Source: Pseudomonadota bacterium (GTDB taxonomy: Bacteria > Pseudomonadota > Gammaproteobacteria > Burkholderiales > Thiobacteraceae). Taken from it: a DNA stretch of 64,000 nucleotides. How positions within the stretch are numbered: position 1 is the first letter of the stretch; each line of letters starts with the position of its first letter. This document shows positions 46,697 through 57,457 of the stretch, in pieces. Location: the NCBI GenBank assembly GCA_021812385.1, contig JAKANO010000008.1, positions 62,001-126,000 of the forward strand, read 5' to 3'. The translations under genes and the position numbers were made by a program. The notes under the pieces were generated by a model, which saw only the letters and a program-made list of their open reading frames with translations, was not told the DNA's origin and searched no databases.

Positions 46697-47806
46697 CTAA
46701 ATGCGCATCGGCATAACAACATATTTGAAGCTATGGTTTCCGGGCAAAGTAAAAACTCCGCTGCTATTGGAATCGCCAAACGAACACTCTATTTCCTGGC
46801 TATTCACATTATTCAAAACATCCAACAAATAACTTACATTGAACCCTATATCAATAGCGTCGCCATCGTACTTAATTTCCACTTCCTCTTGCGCTTCCTC
46901 TTGCTCGCTATTGCTTGAAATAACGCTCACGCTATCCTTCGTTAAAACCATGCGTACACCACGGAATTTCTCATTGCTTAAAATCGCTGCGCGTTGCAGG
47001 GCCTGTAGCAAAGTGATTCGATCTACAGTAAACACGTTTTTATACGCGGCGGGAATAACCTTGGTGTAATCAGGAAATTTCCCTTCTACTATTTTTGAAT
47101 TTAAATTCACATTATTAAATCCAAACTTTATTTGGTTCTTTCCGATCTCTAAAACCACTTTATCTTCGCTATCCGTCAAAAGCCGCATCAATTCCATGAC
47201 GGTTTTTCTAGGCACAATTACTTCTGCATTGATCTCTGACTTTTCATCGATTGGGGCTTCGGCATAACTTAAACGATGCCCATCTGTGGCTACAACGCGT
47301 ATCTTTCCTTCGCGCAACACCACCAACATTCCATTCAAGTAATAGCGAATGTCTTGCTGTGCCATTGCAAACTGAACTTGGTTCAATAAATTTCTTAATA
47401 CTTTTTGTTCAATTTCAATTGTTTGCTCATTTCCTTCACCAATGGGGAATTTTGGGAAATCCTCCGCCGGAAGTGTTTGTAAATTGAATCTGCTTTTTCC
47501 AGCCTTTACTAAAATTTTACTATCTACTTGATTTAAAGATATTTTTGTTCCTTCTGCTAAGGCACGCAGAATATCTTGAAGTTTTTTGGCAGAAAGCGTT
47601 ATTGAAAAATCATTGTCAAAATTTACTTCTTCCGAATCAGCCCTTACTTGGATTTCTAGGTCCGTTGCAGTAAAAGAAAGTTTATTGCCTTTTCCTTCGA
47701 GCAAAACGTTTGAAAGGATTGGAAGGGTATGACGTCTTTCTACAATTCCCGTTACAGACTGCAAGGTTTTTAATAAAGCTTCCCGATCTGTTTGAACTAA
47801 TAGCAT
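46697..47806 (-). CDS. dnaN: DNA polymerase III beta clamp
   Basis: 369 residues forming the sliding clamp. Typical start MLLVQTDREALLKTLQSVTG, central VRVVATDGHRLSYAEAPI and C-terminus HSFKYVVMPMRI. AAAGGAAT lies before the ATG. Base composition is clearly more AT-rich than in the flanking 30-kb regions, as with dnaA. The order dnaA-dnaN-gyrB on one strand is the classic origin order without recF. Confidence 0.97.
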   Translation of the reverse strand: MLLVQTDREALLKTLQSVTGIVERRHTLPILSNVLLEGKGNKLSFTATDLEIQVRADSEEVNFDNDFSITLSAKKLQDILRALAEGTKISLNQVDSKILVKAGKSRFNLQTLPAEDFPKFPIGEGNEQTIEIEQKVLRNLLNQVQFAMAQQDIRYYLNGMLVVLREGKIRVVATDGHRLSYAEAPIDEKSEINAEVIVPRKTVMELMRLLTDSEDKVVLEIGKNQIKFGFNNVNLNSKIVEGKFPDYTKVIPAAYKNVFTVDRITLLQALQRAAILSNEKFRGVRMVLTKDSVSVISSNSEQEEAQEEVEIKYDGDAIDIGFNVSYLLDVLNNVNSQEIECSFGDSNSSGVFTLPGNHSFKYVVMPMRI

Positions 47807-48017
47807 TGTTTATTCCTTTTGATAGTAGTTAATAACACTACCAATTTTTTTGTATAACTAATATTAGTTATTAAAATCATCTTATTAAAATAATAAACAG
47901 ATGTGTATAAGATCTGTTTTAATTTCATTAAAGTTATGGATAAAAATATTAAAAAAATAAAAAGCTAATTTATCCACTTCTTTTCAACATCAAATAATTA
48001 ACTTATCAACAGGGTAG
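47807..48017. other. oriC: candidate chromosomal origin (oriC) between dnaA and dnaN
   Basis: A 211-base, very AT-rich spacer with four DnaA-box-like 9-mers: TTATACACA (minus, 47902-47910), TTATCCATA (minus, 47935-47943), TTATCCACT (plus, 47970-47978) and TTATCAACA (plus, 48003-48011). A run of A/T between 47941 and 47965 could be the unwinding element. Genes diverge around the nearby dnaA-rpmH gap, and parS is about 1.1-1.3 kb away. Confidence 0.6.
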
Positions 48018-49373
48018 CTAGCTTCTTAGCGTTTGTACTAAAAAATTAAAATCCTTCGCAATATTTGGATCTAAACCACGCAATTCTTCTATTTTACGAC
48101 AAGCATGTATCACCGTAGTATGATCTCGTCCGCCAAAAGCATCGCCAATGACAGGAAGACTTAATTGCGTTAATTCCTTTGCCAATGCCATGGCAAGCTG
48201 CCGTGGCCGCGCAACGACGCGAGAGCGCTTTTTCGAATACATTTCCGCAACCTTGATTTTGTAATAATCGGCAACGGTCTTTTGAATATTATCAATGGAA
48301 ACCTGGCGCATTTGAACCGCAAGAAGATCTTTTAATGCTTCTTTTGCCAATTCCAGGGTTATTGGATGACCAGTAAATCGGGAGAAAGCCAGCACCCGCT
48401 TTAGCGCACCTTCTAATTCTCTGACATTTGACTGAATTTGTTTCGCAATAAAGAAAGCGATGTTTTCATCCAGCACTAACTTTTCCAAGGCAGCCTTCTT
48501 AATTAAGATAGCTACGCGCATTTCTAACTCGGGGGGCTCGACTGCAACAGTAAGGCCCCATCCGAAACGGGAAACCAAACGATCTTCAATGCCTTGCATT
48601 TCTCGGGGGTAAGTATCGCAGGTGATGATGACTTGCTTATGGCCTTCAGTTAAGGCATTAAAAGCATAGAAAAACTCTTCCTGGGTACGATTTTTACCCG
48701 CAAAAAACTGAATATCATCAATAAGCAGCAAATCCAGCGAATGATAATAGCGTTTAAAATCATTGAAAGATTTGTGCTGATAGGCGCGAACAACGTCAGA
48801 AACATAACGCTCAGCATGGATATAACTGATTTTCGCATTACGATTCTGCTCGTAAACTAAGTTTCCAATCGCTTGAATTAAATGAGTTTTTCCAAGACCA
48901 ACCCCACCATAAACAAATAGAGGGTTATAGGCGGTACCAGGATTTTCGGCGACTTGTAAGGCGGCTGCGCGCGCTAATTGGTTAGCCTTGCCAGGAACAA
49001 AGCTTGCAAAAGTAAAAAGTGGGTTAAGGCCAGATTGATTAGTTTTCGAAGCTGTCGCGACAACTGGGGAAAAGGGTTTAGCCTGATCTTCGTTTGCAAC
49101 TTTGCTTTGGGGCGCGTTGTTTTGAGGAGAAGCTGCATTCTCCTCAAGTTTTAAACTTACCGTCGTTACCTTGCCGAATTGAGATTCAGCCAAAGCTTCA
49201 ATTTTTTCCAAAAACTTCTCTTTAACCCATTGCAGCACGAATCGATTCGGGGCAAGCAACAACACGGAATCGTCCGTTAAGATAGCCTTCAACGGTTTGA
49301 TCCATGTATTATATTGTTGAATTGTCAGATCTTTTTTAAATTGATCAAGACAAAATTGCCAAAAACCATCCAT
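48018..49373 (-). CDS. dnaA: chromosomal replication initiator DnaA
   Basis: 451 residues. Domain I starts [17 protein letters not shown] short Gln/Asn/Ser-rich linker follows. AAA+ domain has [16 protein letters not shown], Walker [22 protein letters not shown] and sensor motifs. Domain IV has the DnaA-box reader [18 protein letters not shown]. The start at 49373 matches the family N-terminus; the frame is open to 49439 but would add a hydrophobic stretch not expected in DnaA. A DnaA box at 49461 upstream suggests autoregulation. Confidence 0.97.
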   Translation of the reverse strand: MDGFWQFCLDQFKKDLTIQQYNTWIKPLKAILTDDSVLLLAPNRFVLQWVKEKFLEKIEALAESQFGKVTTVSLKLEENAASPQNNAPQSKVANEDQAKPFSPVVATASKTNQSGLNPLFTFASFVPGKANQLARAAALQVAENPGTAYNPLFVYGGVGLGKTHLIQAIGNLVYEQNRNAKISYIHAERYVSDVVRAYQHKSFNDFKRYYHSLDLLLIDDIQFFAGKNRTQEEFFYAFNALTEGHKQVIITCDTYPREMQGIEDRLVSRFGWGLTVAVEPPELEMRVAILIKKAALEKLVLDENIAFFIAKQIQSNVRELEGALKRVLAFSRFTGHPITLELAKEALKDLLAVQMRQVSIDNIQKTVADYYKIKVAEMYSKKRSRVVARPRQLAMALAKELTQLSLPVIGDAFGGRDHTTVIHACRKIEELRGLDPNIAKDFNFLVQTLRS

Positions 49374-49460
49374 TGAGAAAGACCAAAGTAGGGAAAGGTT
49401 ATTATTGGAAAGAAAGCTGAAAAGGCAAAACAGCACCAATTTTAGTCTTTTTGATAAGAG

Positions 49461-49469
49461 TTATCCACA
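49461..49469 (+). promoter_or_regulatory. DnaA box upstream of dnaA
   Basis: A perfect TTATCCACA 9-mer in the 186-base gap between dnaA and rpmH, placed to mediate DnaA autoregulation or a secondary origin function. Confidence 0.75.
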
Positions 49470-49490
49470 GGCCAAATAAAGAATTTAATC

Positions 49491-49520
49491 TTGACAATTG
49501 CAACTGAAAAAAGGTTAAAT
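49491..49520 (+). promoter_or_regulatory. promoter for rpmH operon
   Basis: Perfect TTGACA (49491-49496), 18-base spacer, then TTAAAT (49515-49520). It lies about 40 bases before the rpmH ATG. Confidence 0.65.
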
Positions 49521-49559
49521 ATCGGGTTATCTGATCCAAAAATACCCTGAAGGAAAAGC

Positions 49560-49694
49560 ATGAAACGCACTTATCAACCCTCAGTAATACGCCGCTTGCG
49601 CACCCACGGCTTCCTTGTTCGCATGCGTTCCAAAAACGGACGTGCCGTAATTAATGCTCGCAGAGCCAAGGGCCGGAAAAGCCTCTCGGTTTAA
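49560..49694 (+). CDS. rpmH: 50S ribosomal protein L34
   Basis: A 44-residue basic protein, [20 protein letters not shown] at the N-terminus and [11 protein letters not shown] at the end, the standard L34 pattern. AAGGA precedes the ATG. Too short for usual ORF lists but unmistakable from its sequence and its position ahead of rnpA. Confidence 0.97.
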   Translation: MKRTYQPSVIRRLRTHGFLVRMRSKNGRAVINARRAKGRKSLSV

Positions 49695-49733
49695 GCTTAA
49701 TCAAGCTTTGGTTTTACTACGGATCGATGGTAA

Positions 49734-50108
49734 ATGAAAGGCGATTTAGCCGCCAAAGATAGTAAAGATAAAAAGCGCGAACACCTTCGAAAAGCGGACG
49801 ATATTTCGTCCGTTTTTGGTTTTAAATGTCGGGTTTCTAGTGAGCATTTAGTGGCATTAGGCAAACCTAATTATCTAGAATTTCCTCGGCTGGTAATTAT
49901 GGTTGCAAAAAAAACGAACCGATTGGCCGTGCGCAGAAACTATATGCGTCGGGTGGTTCGAGAATGTTTTCGTAAAAACCGATCAAATCTTATTTCACTT
50001 GATATTGTCCTGCGAATAACAAAAACTTTTGAAAAACAGGATTTTAATTTAATAAATCAAGAAACTAACCAGATCTTCAATAGATTAAGCAAATGTCGCG
50101 CATCCTAG
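49734..50108 (+). CDS. rnpA: ribonuclease P protein component
   Basis: 124 residues; assists the RNase P RNA in tRNA 5' maturation. [16 protein letters not shown] matches the N-terminal hydrophobic cleft, and [16 protein letters not shown] is the RNR-type motif (RNxxRR), here with the first Arg pair shifted. LDIVLRITK is the variable C-terminal strand. The start is approximate, since the ribosome site is weak. The last 16 bases overlap yidD. Confidence 0.93.
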   Translation: MKGDLAAKDSKDKKREHLRKADDISSVFGFKCRVSSEHLVALGKPNYLEFPRLVIMVAKKTNRLAVRRNYMRRVVRECFRKNRSNLISLDIVLRITKTFEKQDFNLINQETNQIFNRLSKCRAS

Positions 50109-50308
50109 ACTTATTAATTAGAGCGTATCAATACTTTATAAGTCCAATGCTAGGATCAAATTGCCGTTTTACCCCGAGTTGTTCGCAATATGCGCGCGAA
50201 GCAATTAGTCAGCGCGGTGCGGCAGCTGGACTTTACTTAAGCATTAAGCGCGTAGGCCGCTGCCATCCCTGGTGTGAAGGCGGTTACGATCCTGTACCGA
50301 AAAAATAA
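50093..50308 (+). CDS. yidD: membrane protein insertion efficiency factor YidD
   Basis: 71 residues with the whole family signature: [28 protein letters not shown], and [15 protein letters not shown]. Helps YidC-dependent insertion. It overlaps rnpA by 16 bases and ends 9 bases before yidC. Confidence 0.96.
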   Translation: MSRILDLLIRAYQYFISPMLGSNCRFTPSCSQYAREAISQRGAAAGLYLSIKRVGRCHPWCEGGYDPVPKK

Positions 50309-50317
50309 AGAAGCTAA

Positions 50318-51964
50318 ATGGATACCCAACGATTAATCATATTCGCCGTATTTTCACTATCCATCTTTATGTTATGGAATGCATGGCAACGCGATCAGAA
50401 CCCACAAGCAACCGTAAGCCAAACCGCAACCATAGGCCAAAAGATAAATGAAGTACCGTCGCCGACACTAGGAAAAACAGCAACAGCCGTCATACCAAAC
50501 CAAAGCGCATCTAATGCCCAACTCCAAAAAGGACCGCGCATACACGTTAAAACGGACCTTATTGACGCCGAAATTGACCTTAACGGCGGCGATCTTCGGC
50601 GATATGTATTGCTAAAGCATGGAGACACCCAAGATAAGACTAAGCCTCTAGTGCTTTTGGCCGACGAACCGCCCCACTACTATGTAGCGCAGAGTGGATT
50701 GATAGGCCAAGGACTCCCCACGCATAAGTCTCTATTTACCGCCCAAGCCAAAGAGTATGACTTGCAAAAAAATGCAAACACCTTGGAAGTGCGCCTCGCT
50801 TGGCATGGCGACAATTCCGTACAAGTTGAAAAAATATTTACCTTTCACCGTGATAGCTACGAAGTAAATATCAGCTATGAAATAAAAAACGGATCCGCCG
50901 CAAGCATAAATGCAGAGGGATATTTTCAATTTCTACGCGACGGCACGCCACCCGCAGGCGATTCCCGGATGTTGCCTACCTATACCGGACCGGCAATGTA
51001 TACCGATGAACACAAATTTCAAAAACACGCGTTCGATAAAATTGGACAAGATCCAAAAGAAGACTCGGTTATCACGAAAAATGGATGGATTTCTGTACGG
51101 CAACATTATTTTATTTCGGCCTTCATTCCCCAAGGAAACACGCAGCATGAGTTTTACTTCAAAAAAGTCAGCGATAATTTATACGCTACAGGGGTAATTG
51201 TTCCTGTTGGCGAAATTGCACCGAATACGACAAAAAATATTTCCATGAAGATGTATGCAGGGCCGCAAGACCAAGAAACGCTTAAAAAAGTGGCCCCAGG
51301 ACTAGATTTAGCCGTGGATTACGGCTGGTTGACCGTGATAGCCGTGCCGATATATTGGTTACTGAGTTTTATCCATAAATGGATCGGAAACTGGGGCTGG
51401 TCAATAATAATTTTAACGATATTAATTAAAGCCGCTTTCTACCCATTATCTGCAGCAAGCTATCGTTCGATGGCGAAAATGAAAGCGCTTGCGCCGCGCT
51501 TGCAGCGCCTCAAAGAACAATATGGAGAAGACCGTCAAAAGCTGCATCAAGCCATGATGGAAATTTATAAAACCGAAAAAATTAATCCACTCGGCGGCTG
51601 CTTACCGGTGGTGATTCAAATCCCCGTATTCATATCGTTGTACTGGGTATTGTTGTATAGCGTTGAAATGCGGCATGCACCGTTTGCGTTCTGGATCCAT
51701 GATCTAACCGCACAAGATCCGTATTACATTCTGCCGGTGCTCATGGGGATCTCGATGTTTGTGCAAGCGCGCTTAAATCCCACGCCACCAGATCCGATCC
51801 AAGCCAAAATCATGATGATCATGCCCCTGGCTTTCTCGGTGATGTTCTTTTGGTTCCCGGCCGGATTAGTCATGTACTGGGTTGTCAATAACACGCTATC
51901 AATTGCGCAGCAATGGCGCATCAACAGTGTCATGCAGAATGCGCCCAAAAAGGTTAAAAGATGA
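50318..51964 (+). CDS. yidC: membrane protein insertase YidC
   Basis: 548 residues. N-terminal membrane segment (about 5-20), a large periplasmic beta domain (about 65-320, [25 protein letters not shown]) and the conserved insertase core with five membrane helices from about 350 ([83 protein letters not shown]). The conserved Arg of the hydrophilic groove should be that in YRSMAKM. Gram-negative layout. The mnmE start overlaps its last 26 bases. Confidence 0.97.
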   Translation: MDTQRLIIFAVFSLSIFMLWNAWQRDQNPQATVSQTATIGQKINEVPSPTLGKTATAVIPNQSASNAQLQKGPRIHVKTDLIDAEIDLNGGDLRRYVLLKHGDTQDKTKPLVLLADEPPHYYVAQSGLIGQGLPTHKSLFTAQAKEYDLQKNANTLEVRLAWHGDNSVQVEKIFTFHRDSYEVNISYEIKNGSAASINAEGYFQFLRDGTPPAGDSRMLPTYTGPAMYTDEHKFQKHAFDKIGQDPKEDSVITKNGWISVRQHYFISAFIPQGNTQHEFYFKKVSDNLYATGVIVPVGEIAPNTTKNISMKMYAGPQDQETLKKVAPGLDLAVDYGWLTVIAVPIYWLLSFIHKWIGNWGWSIIILTILIKAAFYPLSAASYRSMAKMKALAPRLQRLKEQYGEDRQKLHQAMMEIYKTEKINPLGGCLPVVIQIPVFISLYWVLLYSVEMRHAPFAFWIHDLTAQDPYYILPVLMGISMFVQARLNPTPPDPIQAKIMMIMPLAFSVMFFWFPAGLVMYWVVNNTLSIAQQWRINSVMQNAPKKVKR

Positions 51965-53285
51965 CACGATCGCGGCCATTGCCACCGCACCAGGACGCGG
52001 CGGCATTGGCGTGGTACGGGTATCAGGTTCACGCGTAAGCGAAATCGCGCAGGCCATTCTTGGCAAAGTGCCTAGCGCGCGCAGCGCACATCTTGCCAAT
52101 TTCCGTGATAGCGCTGGCGAAACTATCGACCAAGGGATTGCGCTGTATTTCTCAAATCCCCACTCTTTCACCGGGGAAGATGTTTTAGAACTGCAAGGCC
52201 ATGGCGGTCCCGCAGTCCTACAAAGCCTTCTATCGCGTTGCCTAGAACTGGGGGCAAGGTTAGCCGAACCCGGGGAATTCACGCGCCGCGCCTATTTAAA
52301 TGACAAACTCGATTTAGCCCAAGCCGAAAGCGTTGCCGACCTGATCGATGCAGCATCAACACAAGCGGCCAAAAGCGCCATGCGCTCGCTACAAGGGGAT
52401 TTTTCTCGACAAATACGATCCTTAGTTGATGCGCTGATTAACCTGAGGATGTTGGTAGAAGCAACGCTAGATTTTCCCGAAGAGGAAATCGATTTTTTAG
52501 AAGCTGCACAGGCTAAACAAAAACTCGAAAAAATCCACAAAGAACTAATCGATGTTCTTAAAAAGGCTAAGCAGGGCGCATTGCTCCGCGAGGGTTTGCA
52601 GATTGTATTAATCGGGCAACCCAATGTCGGAAAATCCAGCTTATTAAATCGCCTCGCGGGCGATGAAGTTGCCATTGTGACAGCCGTTGCCGGGACAACC
52701 CGCGATACCGTGCGGGAACAAATTCTCCTCGACGGCATACCGCTGCATCTAATCGATACCGCTGGGCTAAGAGAAACCAAAGACGAAGTAGAACAGATAG
52801 GAATTTCGCGCACTTGGCTCGCCATAGAAAAGGCGGACATAGCCTTGGTCATTATCGATGCAGTGAAAGGGATTAGCGCCGAAGATCAGGCCATTCTTGA
52901 CCGCTTGCCGCAAAAATTGCCAGTCGTGCAAATATTTAACAAAGCCGATCTTTTGGCGCAAATCCCTATCGCGAAAGATCAAAAAAACGAAATTTATCTG
53001 TCAGCGAAAACAGGTTCAGGCCTAGAAAATTTACATGATCGATTATTGGAATTAGCGGGCTGGCAACAAACAGGAGAAGGCGCATTCATGGCGCGGGAAC
53101 GGCATATACGCGCGCTAAAAGAAGCAAACCAACACTTGGATCAGGCAGTGCTACGCTGGCAGCAATTGGAGTTGCTGGCAGAAGAATTAAACCTAGCGCA
53201 AAAAGCACTCAGCACGATTACCGGCGAGTTTACGGCGGATGATTTGTTGGGAGAAATTTTTAGCCGCTTTTGCATAGGAAAATAG
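51939..53285 (+). CDS. mnmE: tRNA modification GTPase MnmE
   Basis: 448 residues. With MnmG it makes cmnm5U34 in tRNA. N-terminal folate-binding domain ([23 protein letters not shown]), helical domain, and the inserted Ras-like G domain ([45 protein letters not shown]). The C-terminal FCIGK carries the catalytic Cys. The ATG at 51939 ([14 protein letters not shown]) gives the usual length; the start overlaps yidC. The mate mnmG lies 1.7 kb on, with the reductase-like gene between them in the opposite direction. Confidence 0.96.
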   Translation: MRPKRLKDDTIAAIATAPGRGGIGVVRVSGSRVSEIAQAILGKVPSARSAHLANFRDSAGETIDQGIALYFSNPHSFTGEDVLELQGHGGPAVLQSLLSRCLELGARLAEPGEFTRRAYLNDKLDLAQAESVADLIDAASTQAAKSAMRSLQGDFSRQIRSLVDALINLRMLVEATLDFPEEEIDFLEAAQAKQKLEKIHKELIDVLKKAKQGALLREGLQIVLIGQPNVGKSSLLNRLAGDEVAIVTAVAGTTRDTVREQILLDGIPLHLIDTAGLRETKDEVEQIGISRTWLAIEKADIALVIIDAVKGISAEDQAILDRLPQKLPVVQIFNKADLLAQIPIAKDQKNEIYLSAKTGSGLENLHDRLLELAGWQQTGEGAFMARERHIRALKEANQHLDQAVLRWQQLELLAEELNLAQKALSTITGEFTADDLLGEIFSRFCIGK

Positions 53286-53288
53286 TCC

Positions 53289-54782
53289 CTAATCGGAATC
53301 AACATAGATTTGATTTTCAGGCACAGCTAGACCGAGCAAGATTTTTTTCATCGCATCCACCGCCAATTCCGGCCCAGCAATATAAACATCCGAACGGGTC
53401 AAAGATGGAATAGCCAGCAGCTTAGGCCCGAGCGTTCGCGCCACGGCATTTTCTTGACGCGAGGCGGTAGCATCTAAATCGCCGCCGACCACAATCGGCA
53501 CATAGTGAAAATTATCCAGCGCATCCGCCCATGCGCGCGCCAAACCGGGTAAATAAAGGCCGGATTCTTTGGTAGCAATCCACAGCAAATGGATCGACTC
53601 GGCTTGATCCAAAGCCATGGCATGCTCCATCAAGCTTTTAACCGCCGCAAAGCCATTACAAAAAGCTAAAAATACGATGGGTCGTTGCGACTCGGTATTC
53701 AGCACAAAATGACCCAGGGGACCACGAATCAAAACCGCGTCGCCGGGCTTCAACCGATCAAAAACATAATCGGAAAAAAGATTGCCGTGCATGCGCCGCA
53801 CGTGAAACTCCAAATGTCGATCTTCGCAAGGACAGCTGGCGATGGACAGCTGCGCGGATAAGCTTCGATCTAAAGTTAACACCGCCCGTTGACCGGCCAG
53901 AAAACGCAAGCGCTCATTGGGCGGAGTCTTGATATGGATCACCGCGATTTCATCCGTCGGATGCTCGATGGAACGCACAGCGCCGCCAATAAATTGATCA
54001 GGTAAATCCGAAGGCGCTTGTGCCACCTCGCCCTCAATAACCAAATCGGATACTGCGGTGCAGGAACACATCAGGGCATAGCCCTGTGCTTGCAGTGTTG
54101 GCGGGATGATGTATTCGTGCGGACGCACCTGTTTTATTTCGCCTGAAATCACGCGCGCCTTGCATTTACCGCAACTACCGTTAGAGCAGCCATAAGTAAG
54201 CGGAATGCCGGCACGCAATGCGGCTTCGAGCAAGCTATCGTTGCCTTCAACAAAAAAATCTTCACCCGAAGGCAAAATTTTTACTTGCGCTGAAATCACG
54301 CGTAAAAAATTATCGCGGATCAACAAGGCGCGCGCAGCATCCGATGCCGGCGGCGTTTGCATGCGTTGCGCATGCAGCCAATTGCTTAACTTCTGGGCAA
54401 ATTTTGCTTCGGCGCCGCCTTGTACAATGATCGCTTCAAGCTCGTGGCCCAGGCCATCGAGCATAATGCGCGCGTGATTTAACAATGCTTTCGCCTCGAC
54501 CAGCTCTTTGCTTAAATCATGTAAGCGCGCCGCCAGGACTTCCTTGTCAGGCAAGCTGCGCTCCAGGATGCGCCGACCAAAAGCCATCTCCTTAATCTGC
54601 TCGACTTGCTCCAGCACGGAGTTGTTTTCCAGGGAAGCATCCGGATAAGCCCGATACAGTTCGTCGAGCGTGATCATGCCATCGAAGGATTCGAGATCCC
54701 CGTCTTGAATTTTCTTTTGCAGCGCCCCACGTGTAACCCCTACCAGCCGGGCTGCGCGGTGCAAGTTCATGAGCTTTGCCAT
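53289..54782 (-). CDS. HTH / 2Fe-2S ferredoxin / reductase-like fusion protein
   Basis: 497 residues. Residues 5-50 look like an excisionase/MerR-type helix-turn-helix (MNLHRAARLVGVTRGALQKK, ITLDELYRAYP). Residues 55-140 form a predicted coiled-coil. Residues 165-255 are a plant-type 2Fe-2S domain with ligands C199, C204, C207 and C239. Residues 260-497 resemble an FNR-like reductase, but the flavin motif RxYS is replaced by SAQLSIAS, the NAD-binding GGTG by AFCNG, and CGPP by AGPE. Without those residues, flavin and nucleotide binding may be weak or absent. It may therefore be a redox sensor rather than a reductase. Divergent from mnmG and convergent with mnmE, so it is alone. Confidence 0.8.
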   Translation of the reverse strand: MAKLMNLHRAARLVGVTRGALQKKIQDGDLESFDGMITLDELYRAYPDASLENNSVLEQVEQIKEMAFGRRILERSLPDKEVLAARLHDLSKELVEAKALLNHARIMLDGLGHELEAIIVQGGAEAKFAQKLSNWLHAQRMQTPPASDAARALLIRDNFLRVISAQVKILPSGEDFFVEGNDSLLEAALRAGIPLTYGCSNGSCGKCKARVISGEIKQVRPHEYIIPPTLQAQGYALMCSCTAVSDLVIEGEVAQAPSDLPDQFIGGAVRSIEHPTDEIAVIHIKTPPNERLRFLAGQRAVLTLDRSLSAQLSIASCPCEDRHLEFHVRRMHGNLFSDYVFDRLKPGDAVLIRGPLGHFVLNTESQRPIVFLAFCNGFAAVKSLMEHAMALDQAESIHLLWIATKESGLYLPGLARAWADALDNFHYVPIVVGGDLDATASRQENAVARTLGPKLLAIPSLTRSDVYIAGPELAVDAMKKILLGLAVPENQIYVDSD

Positions 54783-54938
54783 GGGTGTAGTTTATGCGTT
54801 CTTCGGAAAATTGAGAAAGGCGCTCTCGGCGCTAAACCTAAGTACATGTTTCCATGAGGCTCCTGGGTCAGCCATGCTAACGCAACCAGCACAAATCGCG
54901 TATGATTGGAGTCTTTCCCGAAAATTCGTGAGCAAACC

Positions 54939-56828
54939 ATGGATTTCCCACAAGTCTTTGATGTAATGGTCATTGGCGGCGGTCACGCCGGCACGGAGGC
55001 GGCGCTCGCCAGCGCCCGTATGGGCCAAAAAACCGTGCTCTTGACGCATAACATCGAAACCTTGGGGCAGATGTCCTGCAACCCATCGATAGGCGGCATC
55101 GGCAAAGGCCACTTAGTAAAGGAAGTCGACGCCTTAGGCGGCGCCATGGCGGCTGCGACCGATGAGGCCGGGATCCAATTCCGCATACTGAATTCCAGCA
55201 AAGGGCCGGCGGTGCGCGCCACGCGCGCCCAGGCCGATCGCGTGTTATATCGGCAAGCCATCCGCAGCCGCCTGGAAAACCAAGAAAATTTATGGTTGTT
55301 TCAGCAAGCGGTCGACGATTTGATTTTAGATGGCGAGCAAGTCGTCGGCGCCGTAACCCAGCTCGGCATTAAATTCCGCGCCCGCGCCGTTGTGCTCACC
55401 ACCGGCACTTTTCTCGATGGACTCATCCATGTCGGTTTATCCAATTACCGCGCCGGGCGCGCCGGCGACCCGGCCTCGATCAGCTTGGCGGCCCGCTTGC
55501 GCGAACTGCAACTTCCCGTGGGGCGCCTCAAGACCGGCACGCCGCCGCGCATCGATGGCCGCAGCCTCGATTATTCGGTAATGACCATGCAAGCCGGCGA
55601 CGACCCGGCCCCGGTGTTTTCATTCCTGGGAAATGCGGCGCAACACCCGCAACAATTGCCTTGCTGGATCACCCACACAAACGCCGAAACACATGAGATT
55701 ATTCGCCAAGGCCTGGACAGATCGCCCATGTATACCGGCGTTATCGAGGGAGTGGGTCCTCGCTATTGTCCTTCCATAGAGGACAAAATACACCGCTTTG
55801 CGGATAAAGACTCACACCAAATTTTCGTTGAACCGGAAGGTTTGCACACGCATGAAATCTACCCCAACGGTATCTCCACCAGCCTGCCGTTCGACGTGCA
55901 ATTAAACCTGGTGCGCTCCATCAAGGGTTTTGAAAACGCCCATATCACGCGCCCGGGCTATGCCATCGAATACGATTATTTCGACCCGCGCGGCCTAAAA
56001 AGCTCGCTGGAAACCAAGGCGATCAAGGGCCTGTTCTTTGCCGGTCAAATCAACGGTACCACCGGTTATGAAGAAGCTGCCGCGCAGGGCTTGCTGGCCG
56101 GCCTCAACGCCGGCCTATACGCACAAGAGCAAGAAGCCTGGTGTCCCGGCCGTGGCGAGGCCTATATCGGTGTGCTGGTAGACGACCTCATCACCCGCGG
56201 CGTGCAAGAACCCTACCGCATGTTCACCAGCCGCGCCGAGTACCGCCTGAGCCTGCGCGAAGACAATGCCGACCTGCGGCTCACAGAAATGGGCCGCAAA
56301 CTGGGGGTGGTGGACGATGTGCGGTGGGCGCATTTCGAACAAAAACGCGAAGCCATTGCGCGCGAACAAGAGCGCCTGAAAACCACCTGGGTCAATCCGA
56401 ATTTGCTGACCGAAGCAGACGCTGTCCGGGTGCTAGGACAAAATATAGAGCGTGAGTACTCGCTCACAGACCTGTTGCGGCGGCCGCAAGTTACTTACGC
56501 CAGCCTCATGAGTTTGCCGGGCGCAGGTCCCGGGGAGGGCGATCCGCAAGTCGTGGAGCAAGTTGAAATCCAGGCGAAATACGCCGGTTACATCCAGCGT
56601 CAGCAAGACGAAGTGGATCGTAGTCGCGGCCAAGAGGCGCTTAAGCTGCCCATGGATTTTGACTACCGCGAGGTGCGCGGACTCTCCATTGAAGTCAGCC
56701 AAAAGCTCAACCAGCACAAGCCTGAAACCCTAGGCCAAGCGGGGCGCATTTCAGGCGTAACCCCGGCCGCGATCTCCTTGCTCTTGGTGCATTTAAAGCG
56801 CAGCGGCGCCAAAAAGAAAAGCGCATGA
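54939..56828 (+). CDS. mnmG: tRNA uridine-5-carboxymethylaminomethyl modification enzyme MnmG
   Basis: 629 residues, the same length as the E. coli protein. FAD-binding [13 protein letters not shown], conserved [48 protein letters not shown] and the tail [21 protein letters not shown]. The ATG at 54939 ([16 protein letters not shown]) is the family start; a TTG at 54906 is in frame but unneeded. Its stop overlaps the rsmG ATG. Confidence 0.97.
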   Translation: MDFPQVFDVMVIGGGHAGTEAALASARMGQKTVLLTHNIETLGQMSCNPSIGGIGKGHLVKEVDALGGAMAAATDEAGIQFRILNSSKGPAVRATRAQADRVLYRQAIRSRLENQENLWLFQQAVDDLILDGEQVVGAVTQLGIKFRARAVVLTTGTFLDGLIHVGLSNYRAGRAGDPASISLAARLRELQLPVGRLKTGTPPRIDGRSLDYSVMTMQAGDDPAPVFSFLGNAAQHPQQLPCWITHTNAETHEIIRQGLDRSPMYTGVIEGVGPRYCPSIEDKIHRFADKDSHQIFVEPEGLHTHEIYPNGISTSLPFDVQLNLVRSIKGFENAHITRPGYAIEYDYFDPRGLKSSLETKAIKGLFFAGQINGTTGYEEAAAQGLLAGLNAGLYAQEQEAWCPGRGEAYIGVLVDDLITRGVQEPYRMFTSRAEYRLSLREDNADLRLTEMGRKLGVVDDVRWAHFEQKREAIAREQERLKTTWVNPNLLTEADAVRVLGQNIEREYSLTDLLRRPQVTYASLMSLPGAGPGEGDPQVVEQVEIQAKYAGYIQRQQDEVDRSRGQEALKLPMDFDYREVRGLSIEVSQKLNQHKPETLGQAGRISGVTPAAISLLLVHLKRSGAKKKSA

Positions 56829-57457
56829 ACCTGGAGCAACCCTTGGCGTCCGGGCTGAGCGCGCTCGGTTTGGATCTGAATTCCGCGCAGCAACAAAAAC
56901 TGTTGGATTATGTGGCGTTGATCGCTAAGTGGAACAAGGTCTACAACCTCACGGCAGTGCGCGAACCCGAAGCCATGATTACGCAGCACCTGCTGGATAG
57001 CTTAACGGTATTGCCGCATTTGAAACAGGTAACACGCTTAATCGACATTGGAACCGGCGCAGGGCTACCGGGTATCCCGCTGGCTATTGCGCGTCCAGAG
57101 TTGCAAATCACCCTGCTCGACTCCATCCACAAGAAGACCACTTTTCTCCGCCAAGCCTGTTTAGAGTTAGTGCTTACTAACGCCGAAGTGGTTTGTGAGC
57201 GGGTAGAGCACTTCCAACCGAAGCTCGGATATGAAGCGGTGATTTCACGCGCCTTTGCAGATTTAGGCGAATTTGCGCGGCTCACCGCGCATTTGCTGGC
57301 AAAAGGCGGTAAGCTTTACGCCATGAAAGGCATCTACCCGCATGAAGAACTGAGTAGGCTGCCGCAACAATTCAAGTTAGAAGAAGTCATCCCGTTGACG
57401 GTGCCAGGGATGGATGCCAACCGGCACCTCGTCATATTAAGGGTGGAGGAACAATGA
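56825..57457 (+). CDS. rsmG: 16S rRNA m7G527 methyltransferase RsmG
   Basis: 210 residues. AdoMet-binding [16 protein letters not shown]-terminal [26 protein letters not shown] and [13 protein letters not shown] are intact. The start overlaps the mnmG stop by 4 bases (ATGA), and its own stop overlaps the parA ATG the same way, so mnmG-rsmG-parA form a coupled string. Confidence 0.96.
   Translation: MNLEQPLASGLSALGLDLNSAQQQKLLDYVALIAKWNKVYNLTAVREPEAMITQHLLDSLTVLPHLKQVTRLIDIGTGAGLPGIPLAIARPELQITLLDSIHKKTTFLRQACLELVLTNAEVVCERVEHFQPKLGYEAVISRAFADLGEFARLTAHLLAKGGKLYAMKGIYPHEELSRLPQQFKLEEVIPLTVPGMDANRHLVILRVEEQ

Noticed and set aside
51882-51938. Upstream extension of mnmE
   Set aside because: It reads out of frame through yidC; the family N-terminus is reached with the ATG at 51939.
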